Shown here: one piece after another, positions 1 to 9,396 of the stretch
Position numbering within the stretch: the first letter of the stretch is position 1
Layout of the letters: each line of letters opens with the position of its first letter
Origin: Seminavis robusta
Lineage: Eukaryota; Bacillariophyta; Bacillariophyceae; Naviculales; Naviculaceae
Direction of reading: 5' to 3'
Assembly (NCBI GenBank): GCA_903772945.1
Contig: CAICTM010001536.1
Coordinates: 1 to 27,401 of the forward strand
Length of the DNA: 27,401 nt
The notes under the pieces: generated by a model
Told to the model about the DNA's origin: nothing
Seen by the model: the letters and a program-made list of their open reading frames with translations, nothing else
Database searches by the model: none
Program-made: the position numbers and the translations under genes

Positions 1-989
1 CATGTCGCAAGGATTGAAGGGCTGGAGAAGGTTGATATTTAGTCGTGATCCAGTGCCGTAACATGTTTTGGTGGTCGGTTTAGGGTCGCCTATGATGCTC
101 AGGTTCCTCCGGATCATCTCCTGTGTAACTTGTGTGCCCGCTTCATCATTTTCTTGTTTGGCCGTCTCTACCTTCTTTTGTGGCTTTTTCCTTTGTCAGG
201 GTCTTGGTGTTGGGTTTCACTCTGCGCAGAGTACGTCTGGTTGGTCATGGTCTGGGGTCGGGTACTGTGTCCTGGGTGTGCTCCCCGTCTCCCTCGAAGA
301 TGCTGACTGACTTGGTAGGCTTTGGCGTCTCCTGGTGTGTGTCGTCATCTGTTTCAATGGATTCGTCGTCGGTCGAATTTACTCGCCCTGTTCGCGCTGG
401 TTGGTTTTGTACTATGGCAGCTTGGTGGGGTTTCGAGCTGGATGAGGTTGCGGTAGCTTCTGGGCGGGTTGCTCTGGCTGTGGTTGGGTCATCGGTGGGG
501 ATGTTTTCGAACTTGATTTCAGTTTCTGGGTTGTGTGGAAGGAAGTGGTTGGTGGGCATTCCGGTGCCAGGTGTTTCTTCGTTTCTTGGCGTAATCTTGT
601 GCTTGGCAGTGGTCTGGTTGGTTCCTGCATGTCTCGGCAGGTTTGGGGGTGTTGCCATGATTTCATCACCCTCGTTCTGGTGGGCACCATGTTGCATAGC
701 CTCTCCTCCCTGCTTTCATTGCCTTTGGTGTGGGGTCGGTTGTTGGTGGTTTTTCCGTGGGGTTGGGTGAGTCCTTGTTTTTCTTGTTTCGGCGCCGCCT
801 TTGTGTGTTCTCTCTGGGATGTTTGCGGGGTGCTCTGGTGGTGCCTGGTTTGGGTTTGGTACGCGTGGGGTTGTTCGGCTCTGGGATCCCTTCTTTTCTC
901 TTCTGGTGTTTTCCTTGTTTTGGTCCCTTGTCAGCGCCTTTTGGTGGTGCAAAGTGGTCCATCAGGGACGACTGCTGTTTGGAGGTCAT
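1..989 (-). pseudogene. Decayed transposon-like low-complexity ORF, running off the left edge
   Basis: Three minus-strand open stretches follow one another in different frames: about 989-666, 697-245 and about 200-1. The last is still open at the window edge. They read as a hydrophilic polypeptide rich in Pro, Thr, Lys, Gln and Glu, with a basic stretch near the start (Arg/Lys runs at 989-800) and a Ser/Thr/Asp-rich middle. The strong T/G bias of the plus strand is the counterpart of this A/C-rich coding sense. No catalytic domain is visible. The composition suits the N-terminal region of a retroelement ORF, but that is inference. At least two frame changes are needed to read through, so I call it broken. 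A spliced low-complexity host gene cannot be excluded. Confidence 0.3.
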
Positions 990-1000
990 ATTGTATGGTG

Positions 1001-1381
1001 TTTCCTGTTGGCTGGAGGGTTTGCAGTAGTGCTGTTACTGTTGACTGGAGAGTTTTGCAGTCAGTGCTAGCTAGCGTTCAATGGTCCTGTTGTGATGAAG
1101 CTCGGCGGAGAGCCTTGTTGTGGCTATCTTTGGATCCTTCTAACTCCGTCTGGTTGAGGAGATAGGTTGATTCGAGTGGATTTGCCGGAGGGAAGTTCTT
1201 GTAGGCAAGGTTCTTGCGCGATGGAGTTCCTGTTGGCTAGAGAGCTTGCAGGTGGTCCTAGCTAGATAGCAGTGTTCCTGTAATGATGCGAGGCTTGTGA
1301 GAAGCTTGCTGTGTGTGTCCTTGGATCCTTCTAACTCCGTCTGGTTGAGGAGATAGGTTGATTCGAGTGGATTTGCCGGAG
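1001..1381. repeat. Imperfect tandem duplication with an exact 61-bp core
   Basis: A 61-bp block at 1130-1190 recurs without mismatch at 1321-1381, 191 bp later. The sequence before each copy is also related: both units open with TTCCTGTTGGCT (near 1002 and 1227) and share a CTAGCTAG stretch and an ATGATG-containing segment. Two diverged units of roughly 155-190 bp are therefore present. They lie just upstream of the minus-strand transposon-like frame that starts near 989, so they would sit in its leader. Confidence 0.7.
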
Positions 1382-2189
1382 AGAATTCACGTAGCGTGTG
1401 TCTGACATACTCGGCACTCAGTAAAGACGTGCGTGCCTGCCCAAATCCTATGGTACGCAATGAGGGGGATGGCTTGGATTTCTGTACTGAGTGTACTGAT
1501 TCTTGTGGGGGATCGTATAGGAGGTATTGTGGAATGTTCGTGATTGGTCGTTGGAAGAATGAGATGTTGTTGCCTGCCCGTGGTGGTACTCTGCAATGAG
1601 GGATGGCGCCAAATTCTTGTTCTTGCAACTCGAGTTCACCGAATATCCTTGTTGCGTAGCAGGAAGATAGTTTCTACCGATTCACTGTGTGTGGTGAGTA
1701 GTGTAGATACTGAGTTCTTGCTTGGCAAACGGGAAATCGAAAGGCTTGGTTGCTTCTATCGGAATCAGTCAGTTAGTTCGATCGATCGGCCGATAGAGGT
1801 ACGGAGGTACGACTCGGAGCAGTCTGGAAGGTCGTGGGATTGGACTAGGACGTTGTTCTTGTTGTCGAGAATGGACTGAGCAGAAAGTAATTTGCTATGG
1901 CTGAGCAAAGGATTATCAGCTCGATGTCTTCTGAGCAAACAGAATGAGTTCCTTGTCTTCCGATTCGGAAATTCGTCTTGGAATGCCTGCGAAGATGCTC
2001 GTTGCGACTGACAGATGCAGTTCCTATTCTATTCCTATGGACAGGAGTTAGATCGGGGACTATTTCTTGGAGTGGCAAACAGCGTCTCGATGGGCGAAAC
2101 AAGACAACTCGATACTTCGAATTTTCCTGTTGGTGTTTGTGGTCTTGATGTTGATGGGTGATTGGCGTTTTGGATAATGACTCCTCAGT
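1382..2189. other. No gene seen; decayed repeat DNA
   Basis: Reading frames here are short on both strands and show no recognisable domain. A segment near 1438-1475 (TGCCTGCCC, then CAATGAGGG and ATGGC) loosely recurs near 1570-1607, which suggests more decayed repeat units. I see no RNA gene. Confidence 0.5.
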
Positions 2190-2592
2190 AGAAATTCCTC
2201 CACTCCACTCTACAAACACTACAACTCCGTCCGTAAGAAATGGTACAACGTCAAGCCCAAGTTCATCACCGATGCCCTTCGAGCTGCCGCAAAGCGGCTC
2301 GAACGGACCACCGGAATCTCCCACATGAAAGTCTCCGCTCGCTCCCACTGCTCTCCTCTGCGCCCATGTGGACTCTGATGCCATCCGCCTCCTCGGTCGA
2401 TGGAAGTCAGACGCCATGTTGCGCTACCTTCGAATCCAGGCCGCCACCATCACGCACCACTACTCCCAGAAAATGCTGGCCCATGGTGCCTACACCTTCC
2501 AGGCGGGATCCTACGACAAGTTCCTCCCGCCTGCTCAGGCGCCTGCTACTATCGCAGAGATCCTCCTTCACGCGGAACTCTACGAGGACTAA
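2190..2592 (+). pseudogene. 3' end of a tyrosine recombinase from a YR transposon, broken
   Basis: Plus-strand codons from about 2190 to 2345 read as a helical stretch ending in KVSARS. The sense then continues in another frame from 2344 to the TAA at 2590-2592: TALLCAHVDSDAIRLLGRW, SDAMLRYLRIQ and a tail of about 45 residues. The LLGRW...MLRYL block matches the C-terminal catalytic helix region of tyrosine recombinases in DIRS- or Crypton-like eukaryotic elements, with the RYL tyrosine as the likely nucleophile. The conserved box that normally joins ARS to ALL (an arginine plus a Gly-Gly-Ala segment) is missing at the frame break, so this copy is dead. The N-terminal catalytic part is not visible upstream. 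Assignment to DIRS versus Crypton is open. Confidence 0.6.
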
Positions 2593-3003
2593 TCTCCCTT
2601 AGTCCAAAACTCTCCAGAGAGACCTTGCCTCCTCTCGGTCTCTCCAAACTTTCCCACCCCGCTACGCTCCCACCCTGTTCTGCCTTTGGCTATTTGGGTT
2701 GGCCGAATGTCGTACAATCACGCGGGACTNACATCCCGCGGGACTGCCTCATTCGTGCCTTGGTTCCCGCTCGGGATTCTAGCAATCACGAGCGGCACCC
2801 CTGGGTTGCGGAGACGGTCGGCTCAGTAAATGGCCGAGTCTCGCCACCACCCTATCCTACTACTCTACTCAACTAGTCGTGGCGCTCGATACCGTTAGTA
2901 CGAAGTTGACCATCCACTACTCTTGCTACCGTAGCTAGGCCCCCTTTACTTCAGTTAGTTGATAACGATACCTTAAGCTAGCTAGCGAGATTGCCACATG
3001 AGC
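2593..3003. other. Intergenic, with one ambiguous base
   Basis: No gene is seen. An N at 2730 lies inside a short inverted repeat (CGCGGGACT before it, ATCCCGCGGG after it), a typical place for an assembly or base-calling problem. The segment follows the recombinase remnant and may be the transposon's 3' end. Confidence 0.5.
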
Positions 3004-5679
3004 TTAGACTATAGTAGAATTGGTGACTTCCAAAGATCCGTCAGCCCCAACCAAAATGCCAATGGTGATTTCGGTGAACGCATCCTCACCGAAAGAATAC
3101 AGTAGTCTTTCATTGGCTGCTGTCAGAGTGATCCATCCTTTGATAATTCCATCGCCCCACACTTCATATACAAGCAGTCGGTAGGCAGTGTTGGGGTTGA
3201 CTGTAAAGAGATAGGAGTTAACGGCCTGGGGCAATGTCAGCGGACCACTCGATTCCAACGTTTCCCAAGCACTGTTGGATTCTTTCTTCTGCCAAACCCA
3301 CGAATTCTCCTCGGAATAGGGATCTGTTCGGATATTGAGCATGACAGCAGCAGTACCAGTGGTTGGAAACCTCCCAGGCCAATCGGGTGGACCTTCCATG
3401 AGGTTGGCACATGTCGTCACCATAGGAGGAGTGACGGTTGCCTCACCACAATTATCACACTCCAGAATAGAACAAACGTGCTCTGGGACAGTTCCCACAA
3501 ATTGATTTCCATACAGTTTCAAACCCATGGAAGCATTCAATGTGCTAGGCAGTGTTCCTCTCAATTTATTGTTGCGAAGATCCAGCGATGTCAATGATGT
3601 CATCATGCCAAGCTCCAACGGCAGTTGGCCCGTCAACTGATTTTTATGCAAATCCAGCCAAACCAATTCCGTCAGCTGTCCAAGTTCTGATGGTATTTTA
3701 CCTGACAATTGATTGCCCGACAACCGCAAGGCAGCCAATGTGGAGAGTTGTCCAATCTCCGAAGGGACTGGGCCGCTCAACTGGTTTTCAAACAACCACA
3801 CTTGCTCCAACCCTGGGATGCCTCCAAGATGAGAAGGTAATTGGCCGCTTAGCTGATTGTACTCCAGGTTCAAACCAGTCAAAGCAGCCAGCTGTCCAAA
3901 TTCTGTTGGTAACATCAATGCGATTGGTACAGCAATATCATTGAAACTCATTTCAAAATCAACCAAAGAAGTCAAGAGTGCAATTTCTGGTGGTACAACT
4001 GGCATGAGACCAGACAAGTGAAGATCCGAAAGCCAAAGAGAGGTGAATCGTCCATGCATGTTGCATGGATTGACTTGATACTCCTCTTGCCATTCTGCGT
4101 ATTTCCCGTCAACTAGGGAGAAGTATCCAAATCCACTGGAGAACCACTCACACTCGGGCTTTGTGTCATCCATCCATCGCTCCCGTATGAGAGGGTTCCA
4201 GTGTTCTCCCTCAAAGGCATAGAAAAATATAGCCATTGCAAACAGCTGCAGCTTTCTCCATTCTGGCAAGTATGTCATGTTTTGGTGACTGTATAGCCAA
4301 TTCCATGCTTTCCACTGCGGAGTCTCACTGCTGCTGTGGAGACTTGCCATCGTGTGATTCGGTAGATTGTCCAGCAAATAGTCCAGCGATCCAGTGGGCG
4401 CCGACGATGGTGCTTGTGATGGTTCCAAGGATGCATCGACAAACGTTGGTGGCTTGGTAGTATATATTACGAGTGAATCCTTCTTCTTGTTCTTTTGGGT
4501 TCCAACGACAGCTCCTACGATGACTCCTGCAACGATAATGCTTGCAATCATGAGGAAGATGAAGGATTGTTGCTGTTTCTTCCGCACGTGGTGTCTGCGT
4601 TCCAGCTCCTCCAAATCGACAGGATTGGCTTGCATGAGAGTGCTGGGCATCTCTAAGTCGTCCTCCTCGACTGGATTTGCCACGGCCAGCGGGTGGTTGT
4701 CTGTGGAATAATCATGGTTGTCGTTGTCTTGGTGGTGGCTGCTGCTGGGATGTTCTATGTCGTTTGGACCAGTACTCGGTTCGTTTGGAACAGTACCACT
4801 TTCTTCGGAGGAGTCAAGTAGATCCTCCATATCCAGCATGATTGGTCTCGCCACAGTGCTTCCCACCAGCGAGAATCGTATAGTATTGATTCGTTGTAAA
4901 GCTGCACCTGGAGCTCCCTGGTACGCCCCTGGTCGAAATGACTGTCGCTGGGGTTGTTGTTGCTGTGCGGTAGATCCTTGTTGTACGTTGGATGCAGGTT
5001 TACCGATTTCAGAAGATGTCGTCATCTCACCACGGTGATTGTTGTTGTATCCTTGCTTTTTACAGCAATCGTCTCCTAAGCTTTCTGCTGCTGCTGCAGC
5101 TGTCATCTCACCACTGGCTCTATCAGCCACAATTTTCATGAGTTCTTTTGGCGAGTCCTTTTGCGTGGCTCCAGTTGTACATGTAGAAGATTGTGGTGGC
5201 TGCTTTCGACTGCTGCCTCTCAGATTTCCGGGAGTACTACCAGCAACACTTCTGGAAGAATTCTCGGTACAACTCGTTTTGGCCCTGATTTTCCTATTCA
5301 TTTCGTCATCTTCAAATTCTGCTGCTGCCACCTGGCTCTTAGCTTGTTGTTGGGGTCGCTGCTGTCGACTGCTGCCTCTCAGATTGCTGGGAGTACTACT
5401 TGCACCACTTCTGGCAGAATTATCGGTACCCTCAATTTTGGCCCGGACTTTCTTATTCATTTCATCATCTTCAAATTCTGCTGCTGCCACCTGGCTCTTG
5501 AGCATGTTATTGGTTTCCTCATCTCTCCATTGCTGAAGTGCTTCCAATTCGGCTCGCTTGAGAAGACTGTCGCTTACGGCTTGGTCAAGTTTTGGCGGGA
5601 TCTGGCTTTCGACTTCGTCTGGGGCCACCGCTTCTTCTTTCTTCCTTGCTGGATGAGTCCTGCCCTTTGTTTCTTTCAT
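3004..5679 (-). CDS. Single-pass membrane protein with extracellular plant-type LRR domain
   Basis: An 891-residue protein from the ATG at 5679. Residues 1-370 are a hydrophilic, Gln/Ser-rich tail holding two tandem copies of a ~53-residue block (61-113, 114-165). A transmembrane helix lies at about 372-394, preceded by RRHHVRKK and followed by KNKKK. Residues 455-545 resemble a plant LRR N-cap (WNWLYSH, paired Cys 510 and 539, GRFTSLWLSDLHLSG). About six plant-type repeats (LxxLxLxxNQLSGxLPxxLG) span 545-735 and end in Cys-rich HVCSILECDNC. The C-terminal ~120 residues look like a beta-rich domain (YRLLVYEVWGDGI). There is no kinase, so it resembles a receptor-like protein or adhesin. The diatom LRR family is known; ligand and role are not. 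Single exon. Topology is inferred as N-terminus in the cytosol and LRRs outside. Confidence 0.88.
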   Translation of the reverse strand: MKETKGRTHPARKKEEAVAPDEVESQIPPKLDQAVSDSLLKRAELEALQQWRDEETNNMLKSQVAAAEFEDDEMNKKVRAKIEGTDNSARSGASSTPSNLRGSSRQQRPQQQAKSQVAAAEFEDDEMNRKIRAKTSCTENSSRSVAGSTPGNLRGSSRKQPPQSSTCTTGATQKDSPKELMKIVADRASGEMTAAAAAESLGDDCCKKQGYNNNHRGEMTTSSEIGKPASNVQQGSTAQQQQPQRQSFRPGAYQGAPGAALQRINTIRFSLVGSTVARPIMLDMEDLLDSSEESGTVPNEPSTGPNDIEHPSSSHHQDNDNHDYSTDNHPLAVANPVEEDDLEMPSTLMQANPVDLEELERRHHVRKKQQQSFIFLMIASIIVAGVIVGAVVGTQKNKKKDSLVIYTTKPPTFVDASLEPSQAPSSAPTGSLDYLLDNLPNHTMASLHSSSETPQWKAWNWLYSHQNMTYLPEWRKLQLFAMAIFFYAFEGEHWNPLIRERWMDDTKPECEWFSSGFGYFSLVDGKYAEWQEEYQVNPCNMHGRFTSLWLSDLHLSGLMPVVPPEIALLTSLVDFEMSFNDIAVPIALMLPTEFGQLAALTGLNLEYNQLSGQLPSHLGGIPGLEQVWLFENQLSGPVPSEIGQLSTLAALRLSGNQLSGKIPSELGQLTELVWLDLHKNQLTGQLPLELGMMTSLTSLDLRNNKLRGTLPSTLNASMGLKLYGNQFVGTVPEHVCSILECDNCGEATVTPPMVTTCANLMEGPPDWPGRFPTTGTAAVMLNIRTDPYSEENSWVWQKKESNSAWETLESSGPLTLPQAVNSYLFTVNPNTAYRLLVYEVWGDGIIKGWITLTAANERLLYSFGEDAFTEITIGILVGADGSLEVTNSTIV
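5185..5499 (-). repeat. Tandem in-frame duplication inside the LRR gene
   Basis: It encodes two copies of a block starting KSQVAAAEFEDDEMN and ending NLRGSSR plus a Gln/Pro tail. The first part is nearly identical between copies (KKVRAK versus RKIRAK follows), while the middle has diverged. Each unit is about 156-159 bp. It lies in the predicted cytosolic tail. Confidence 0.85.
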
Positions 5680-5930
5680 CCTGCTAATAACAACCTTATT
5701 ACTTACACAACTTAGTGAAGTTCTTTCTTTGTGGTACTGTACTGCAGATTAGACTATTAGTCTACCTGTACAGTTTGTTTTGAAGCATCGTTTGTGACCA
5801 TGCAGCAGCGGCACCTCCAGGTAAATAAATTGGCTTGGAAGCTTGGAAGCTTAAAATGGGTTGGTAAAATTTCAAAACAAATAATTTTGCTGAAACGATT
5901 ATGACTTGGAACAGAAAGGATCTCTGGCTT

Positions 5931-6147
5931 AGGAACACTGGCTTTAACTCCTAGGATCACTGGCTTCTACACAATTTGAAGCCAGTGGACTTTACTATAT
6001 ATTTATAAGTACAATCAATGTTCCAGTGGGATCAAAGTAGATTATTGGCTTGTTCCCAATTAAAGGGAAGCCAGTGTTCCTTGGAACATTGGCTTCAAAG
6101 CCCGGAATCCAGGCTTTAAAGCTTGTGTTCTTTGGAACACTGGCTTC
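5931..6147. repeat. Cluster of GGAACACTGGCTTC motifs forming hairpins
   Basis: The motif CACTGGCTTC or its complement GAAGCCAGTG occurs at 5935-5945 (near match), 5958-5967, 5978-5987 (inverted), 6067-6080 (inverted), 6083-6096 (one mismatch) and 6134-6147. The 5958/5978 pair makes a perfect 10-bp stem with a 10-nt loop. The 6067/6083 pair makes a 14-bp stem with one wobble and a 2-nt loop. A partial copy lies near 6020. The cluster is 250-470 bp upstream of the LRR start codon. Confidence 0.75.
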
Positions 6148-6751
6148 TTGATCCTAACAAAGACATAAATACAAAATTGCTTAGCTTTCTGGAAATAAAA
6201 TATTAACTTTTCAGTTGTAAAGCTCCTTTACCGCGAGGTGCTGCGGTGTTGTCAGTGTTGTCCTGCTAGTACCGGTAGGCCTTGTGTCCTTGTTGGGGGT
6301 TGGGGGTGGTGGTGTGGCGCTTTCCGTAAGTTTTACCTTGTTGCCAAGCCACTTTTACCGGTACTATGGTACTTAAAAGTACCATACGGACGTGTGTTAC
6401 GCTATAACGGGGTACCAATCGAATCACAATCAACTAAACCCGCTCCTTACTGAGGAGTCACAATGTGTGATCGTCATCGGTCATGTACCGGCTACAGCAG
6501 AATTGCAAGCTCCATCTACCAGCTCGGGAAGCCGAGTACGGAACGCTAGCTAGTCTGGCTACATGTATCTATCCATCTGAGGGAGTCAAGGACATGCACG
6601 TGGTGGAGTTTTTCTCCAATGAAGCAAACCAATGGCTCGAATCCTAGAGGACGCAAAAGCCCGTTGGCTGGGTTTGTCGCCTGTGTAGTACTATCATCTT
6701 AGTTGGCTAGCCCACAAATTGACTGATCTTGCTTGCTGTTGGTGCTAGCTT

Positions 6752-6763
6752 GGGGGGGGGGGG
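6752..6763. repeat. Run of 12 G
   Basis: An uninterrupted G homopolymer directly after GCTAGCTT. Its true length may vary or be misread. Confidence 0.9.
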
Positions 6764-7756
6764 CATAATTTCCCGATGATTCTACTATCATCCAAACATG
6801 AGCCGGAGAAGAGAGGCGTTGGAGTGAAATTTGGTAAGGTATTGACGTTTGTAACAGGACCAGCCAGCCTTCCTATGCTAAAGAAACTTTGCTGCCTTCC
6901 CATTAGCATGCATCATCCATCACCGTCACTTGCCAAGCAAGCTCCGTTGGGCCTTTTCGTTCAATTGAAGCAGACAACAGTCATACTGGTGCATAGTTAC
7001 TATGTTGAGCAAGTCATAAGACTCATAGTTGCGGTTTGAATGCAAATGCGCGTAGACTCAGTACGGATGGCCCAAGAAAAGGGCTACGCATCTTTCCTTG
7101 CAGCGGTGGTTTGGACAACAACTAACCGGCCACAAAGGTCTTTCTGATGACCTCCGATACCGCGGAGCTGCTTGGTCGTGGTGGTTTCTCTATGTATGCT
7201 GTCTTGCACAACCTTCCCAACCAAAATCGGATCAAAAGACGCCCAGTAAGCTAGTCGGAGCCATCCCTATGGGTGGGTAGGCCATCGTCGTGTGTTTCCT
7301 CGCATGTTGTTTCCGTACTGGGGGTTTACGTGGATGCATTGGGAGCTCTTGTTCGTGCAAAAGTTGGTTGGGAGTGAAACGACAAATTATAGCCATAGTA
7401 TTAGTTTGTTTTATACTCTTTCGAAGATACAAATTGGTGTGAATGACTTCTTTGATTAAGGCCTTACGAGTTGGCCCAACGCAGTCCCAATTGAAATGGT
7501 CGGGCCTGTACTAGATCTACGTGAGTTTTCGCATGTAGAAGCCCTACCGACCCCAGCGTTCAAATCTAATCCCAGTTACCCAAAGAGTTCGGGCTCGATC
7601 AAGCTCACTGAAATGGCAACCAGCCCCAACCTGCAACAAATGTGGAGCAACAACATCTCACAAAAACAAACTTCGAGCAAACAAAAAGCCACAAGAAAAG
7701 CACAAAAGCAAACCTTTCCAAACCTCAACGGACTAACCACCTCAAAACATCCCACC

Positions 7757-8425
7757 ATGAGCTCCACCAAAGTCACTGAAACTCAAACCACCCTTCCCGT
7801 CCACGGCGACAGCAGTGCTCCAACTTCCGAAGAACGCTTCCACATGCCCCAACTTGGTCGCTTCAAGGTCTGCAGTATCCTGCTTGGCTTCTTGGTTGGT
7901 GTCTTTATCTATCTCTCTACACTCGGTGCCGAATTCATTGCTGTGATGCTCTGGGGAAAGGAGATCCTTGCCAAGACCAACTCCGAATTGGTCTTCTTCT
8001 CCTTGTCCTGGAACTTGGCCACCACCATCATCGCCCTTGTCATCTTGTCCACGCTACGACGCCTTGTCGCATCGGTTTTCTTGTCTGTTGTGGGACGCTC
8101 GCGGACATCTGAGAATGCTGAAGATGTCCTGGCAGAACTTCTTTCTTACTTGGAAGGTCGTTTCGCAGTGGGTGCTTTGGTCGGAATTTGCATTTCTTGG
8201 AATATTACCAACATTGTCCTTGGTATGCGGCCTCAGCTCATGCAGTCCTGCATCATCATGGCGGTTGCCTGCTTGTGGTGCCGAGTTACCTTGACGCTCT
8301 TGGGTCAAACTGATCATGCTCTGATTTATGACCGCAGCGAGGAAGAAGAAGACGAAGAGCAACAAAAAGAGATTGTTTTCGAAGACGACAAGACTGAACC
8401 CCTTCTCTGGCTGCGTACTGTCTAA
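7757..8425 (+). CDS. Small membrane protein with four predicted helices, function unknown
   Basis: The frame is open from the ATG at 7496, but I place the start at the ATG at 7757 (CCACCATGAGC, a strong eukaryotic context), giving 222 residues. The 87 codons before it are C/A-rich, repetitive in Lys/Gln/Ser/Thr and look like leader sequence. Predicted helices lie near residues 37-64 (KVCSILLGFLVGVFIYLSTL), 79-99, 135-156 (FAVGALVGICISWNITNIVL) and 162-183. A short loop carries SRTSENAEDV, and the C-terminal tail is strongly acidic (RSEEEEDEEQQ). It is an intronless integral membrane protein. I do not recognise the family; it looks like a conserved small four-TM protein rather than noise because helices and loops have normal composition. 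Confidence 0.75.
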   Translation: MSSTKVTETQTTLPVHGDSSAPTSEERFHMPQLGRFKVCSILLGFLVGVFIYLSTLGAEFIAVMLWGKEILAKTNSELVFFSLSWNLATTIIALVILSTLRRLVASVFLSVVGRSRTSENAEDVLAELLSYLEGRFAVGALVGICISWNITNIVLGMRPQLMQSCIIMAVACLWCRVTLTLLGQTDHALIYDRSEEEEDEEQQKEIVFEDDKTEPLLWLRTV

Positions 8426-8803
8426 TTCTACATCCTCTTGGCCTCAAATTCATTGCCCCCATTCTATCATGCTTTTTTGCTTCAAGAACCTCCAAACCTG
8501 CCTCCAAAGGTCTGTACCAGAACGAGTCTCCCACCTTTAATGAACTACTCTAGAGATAACAAAAATAAAAGAAAAACGCACAAAACAGAACATGGACTTT
8601 TACCATCATTCTACGGTTGCTTGTTTCGGCTTCAGTTAGTGTTTATGATACACGCTACCGGTACGAAGCAAGAAACTCAGGGATACGCTGGCCAGGGAGG
8701 AACAAGTTGCGTGGAAGTTGCATGATCCTGTTTTGTGCTGCGCACCACGGTCCGTGATCCACCAAATTCTCACTGTTCCGGCCGCCAAAGGCTGCAAGTA
8801 GCT
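8426..8803. other. Intergenic, nothing recognised
   Basis: The 3' flank of the four-helix gene, including an A-rich stretch near 8555-8580 (AATAAAAGAAAAACG) that could serve as a polyadenylation region. No gene is seen. Confidence 0.4.
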
Positions 8804-9396
8804 TCATTGGAAGATCTTCCCACAACGACCCGCGACGTGATCATCTTCCGTAGATAAATTTCCTACTCTGATCGAATGGTTGCCGCGGGGCACCATGCTC
8901 CAACAGAGTGGATCGAAGTACCCCGGTATGCCATACAGTTGATGCGACAGAAGCGTGGCCTCACGCAACACGGTCCCAACACGCAACACAGTCGAAGGCA
9001 AGGTTTCATGAAGAATGGCCTGCTTGAGTTTGCTTTCAAAGCGAGCCTCAACGAGACCGGTCCAAGTAGAGTTGAGGCAAGCAGGAGCGCAGCCCCACTC
9101 AATTGCCCGGACGACTATTGAGGCCAGATACTGGTAGGAGGCCTGTACGAAGAGCTGACTTAGCTTTTCTATCTTCATAGCGGCATGGCTTTCGTCGCCC
9201 CATGATGCGATGGCTGCGCGAGTGCCATATTTCTCTCCTGGGAAAGACCACTTCTCTAAACCAGCACAATGCTCGCCAAGAATTAGATTGCCGTGAGCTC
9301 GTGGTTTCGAAATTGGTCGTGGAGATCTCCCCGTTTAGCAACCACTCGCTCCGGCAACCTACAATGCACCGGGATGCTATCTCGAGCTGCAGCCAT
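8804..9396 (-). pseudogene. Unidentified coding stretch with one frameshift
   Basis: An ATG at 9396 opens MAAARDSIPVHC and continues to NHELTA, where the frame hits TAA at 9285-9283. One base off, another frame is already open and continues NLILGEHCAGLEKW, SWGDESHAAMKIEKL, down to the stop near 8804. The second frame has no ATG until 9178. The two parts together would be about 197 residues of ordinary globular composition, with many Cys, Trp and Gly. I do not recognise the family. No GT-AG intron fits at the junction without removing good-looking sequence, so a one-base frameshift (true pseudogene or sequence error) is the simplest reading. Coding status rests on composition alone. Confidence 0.4.

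Larger units (their letters stand above)
5680..7756. other. Intergenic region between divergent LRR and four-helix membrane genes
   Basis: This should contain both promoters, since the flanking genes point away from each other. Besides the inverted-repeat cluster and the G-run listed separately, I see nothing firm. An 87-codon ATG frame at 6776-7039 shows no domain or compositional support. The last ~100 bp before 7757 are rich in C and A, which suits a diatom 5' leader. Confidence 0.5.

Noticed and set aside
132..1165. Long plus-strand frames rich in Val, Cys, Trp and Gly
   Set aside because: They are the complement of the A/C-rich minus-strand frame; composition follows the T/G bias and no domain is visible.
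6776..7039. 87-codon ATG frame in the LRR/four-helix intergenic region
   Set aside because: No homologous feel, no leader signature and no domain; length is within chance expectation.
7496..7756. N-terminal extension of the four-helix protein
   Set aside because: C/A-rich and repetitive like a 5' leader, while the downstream ATG at 7757 has a much stronger context.
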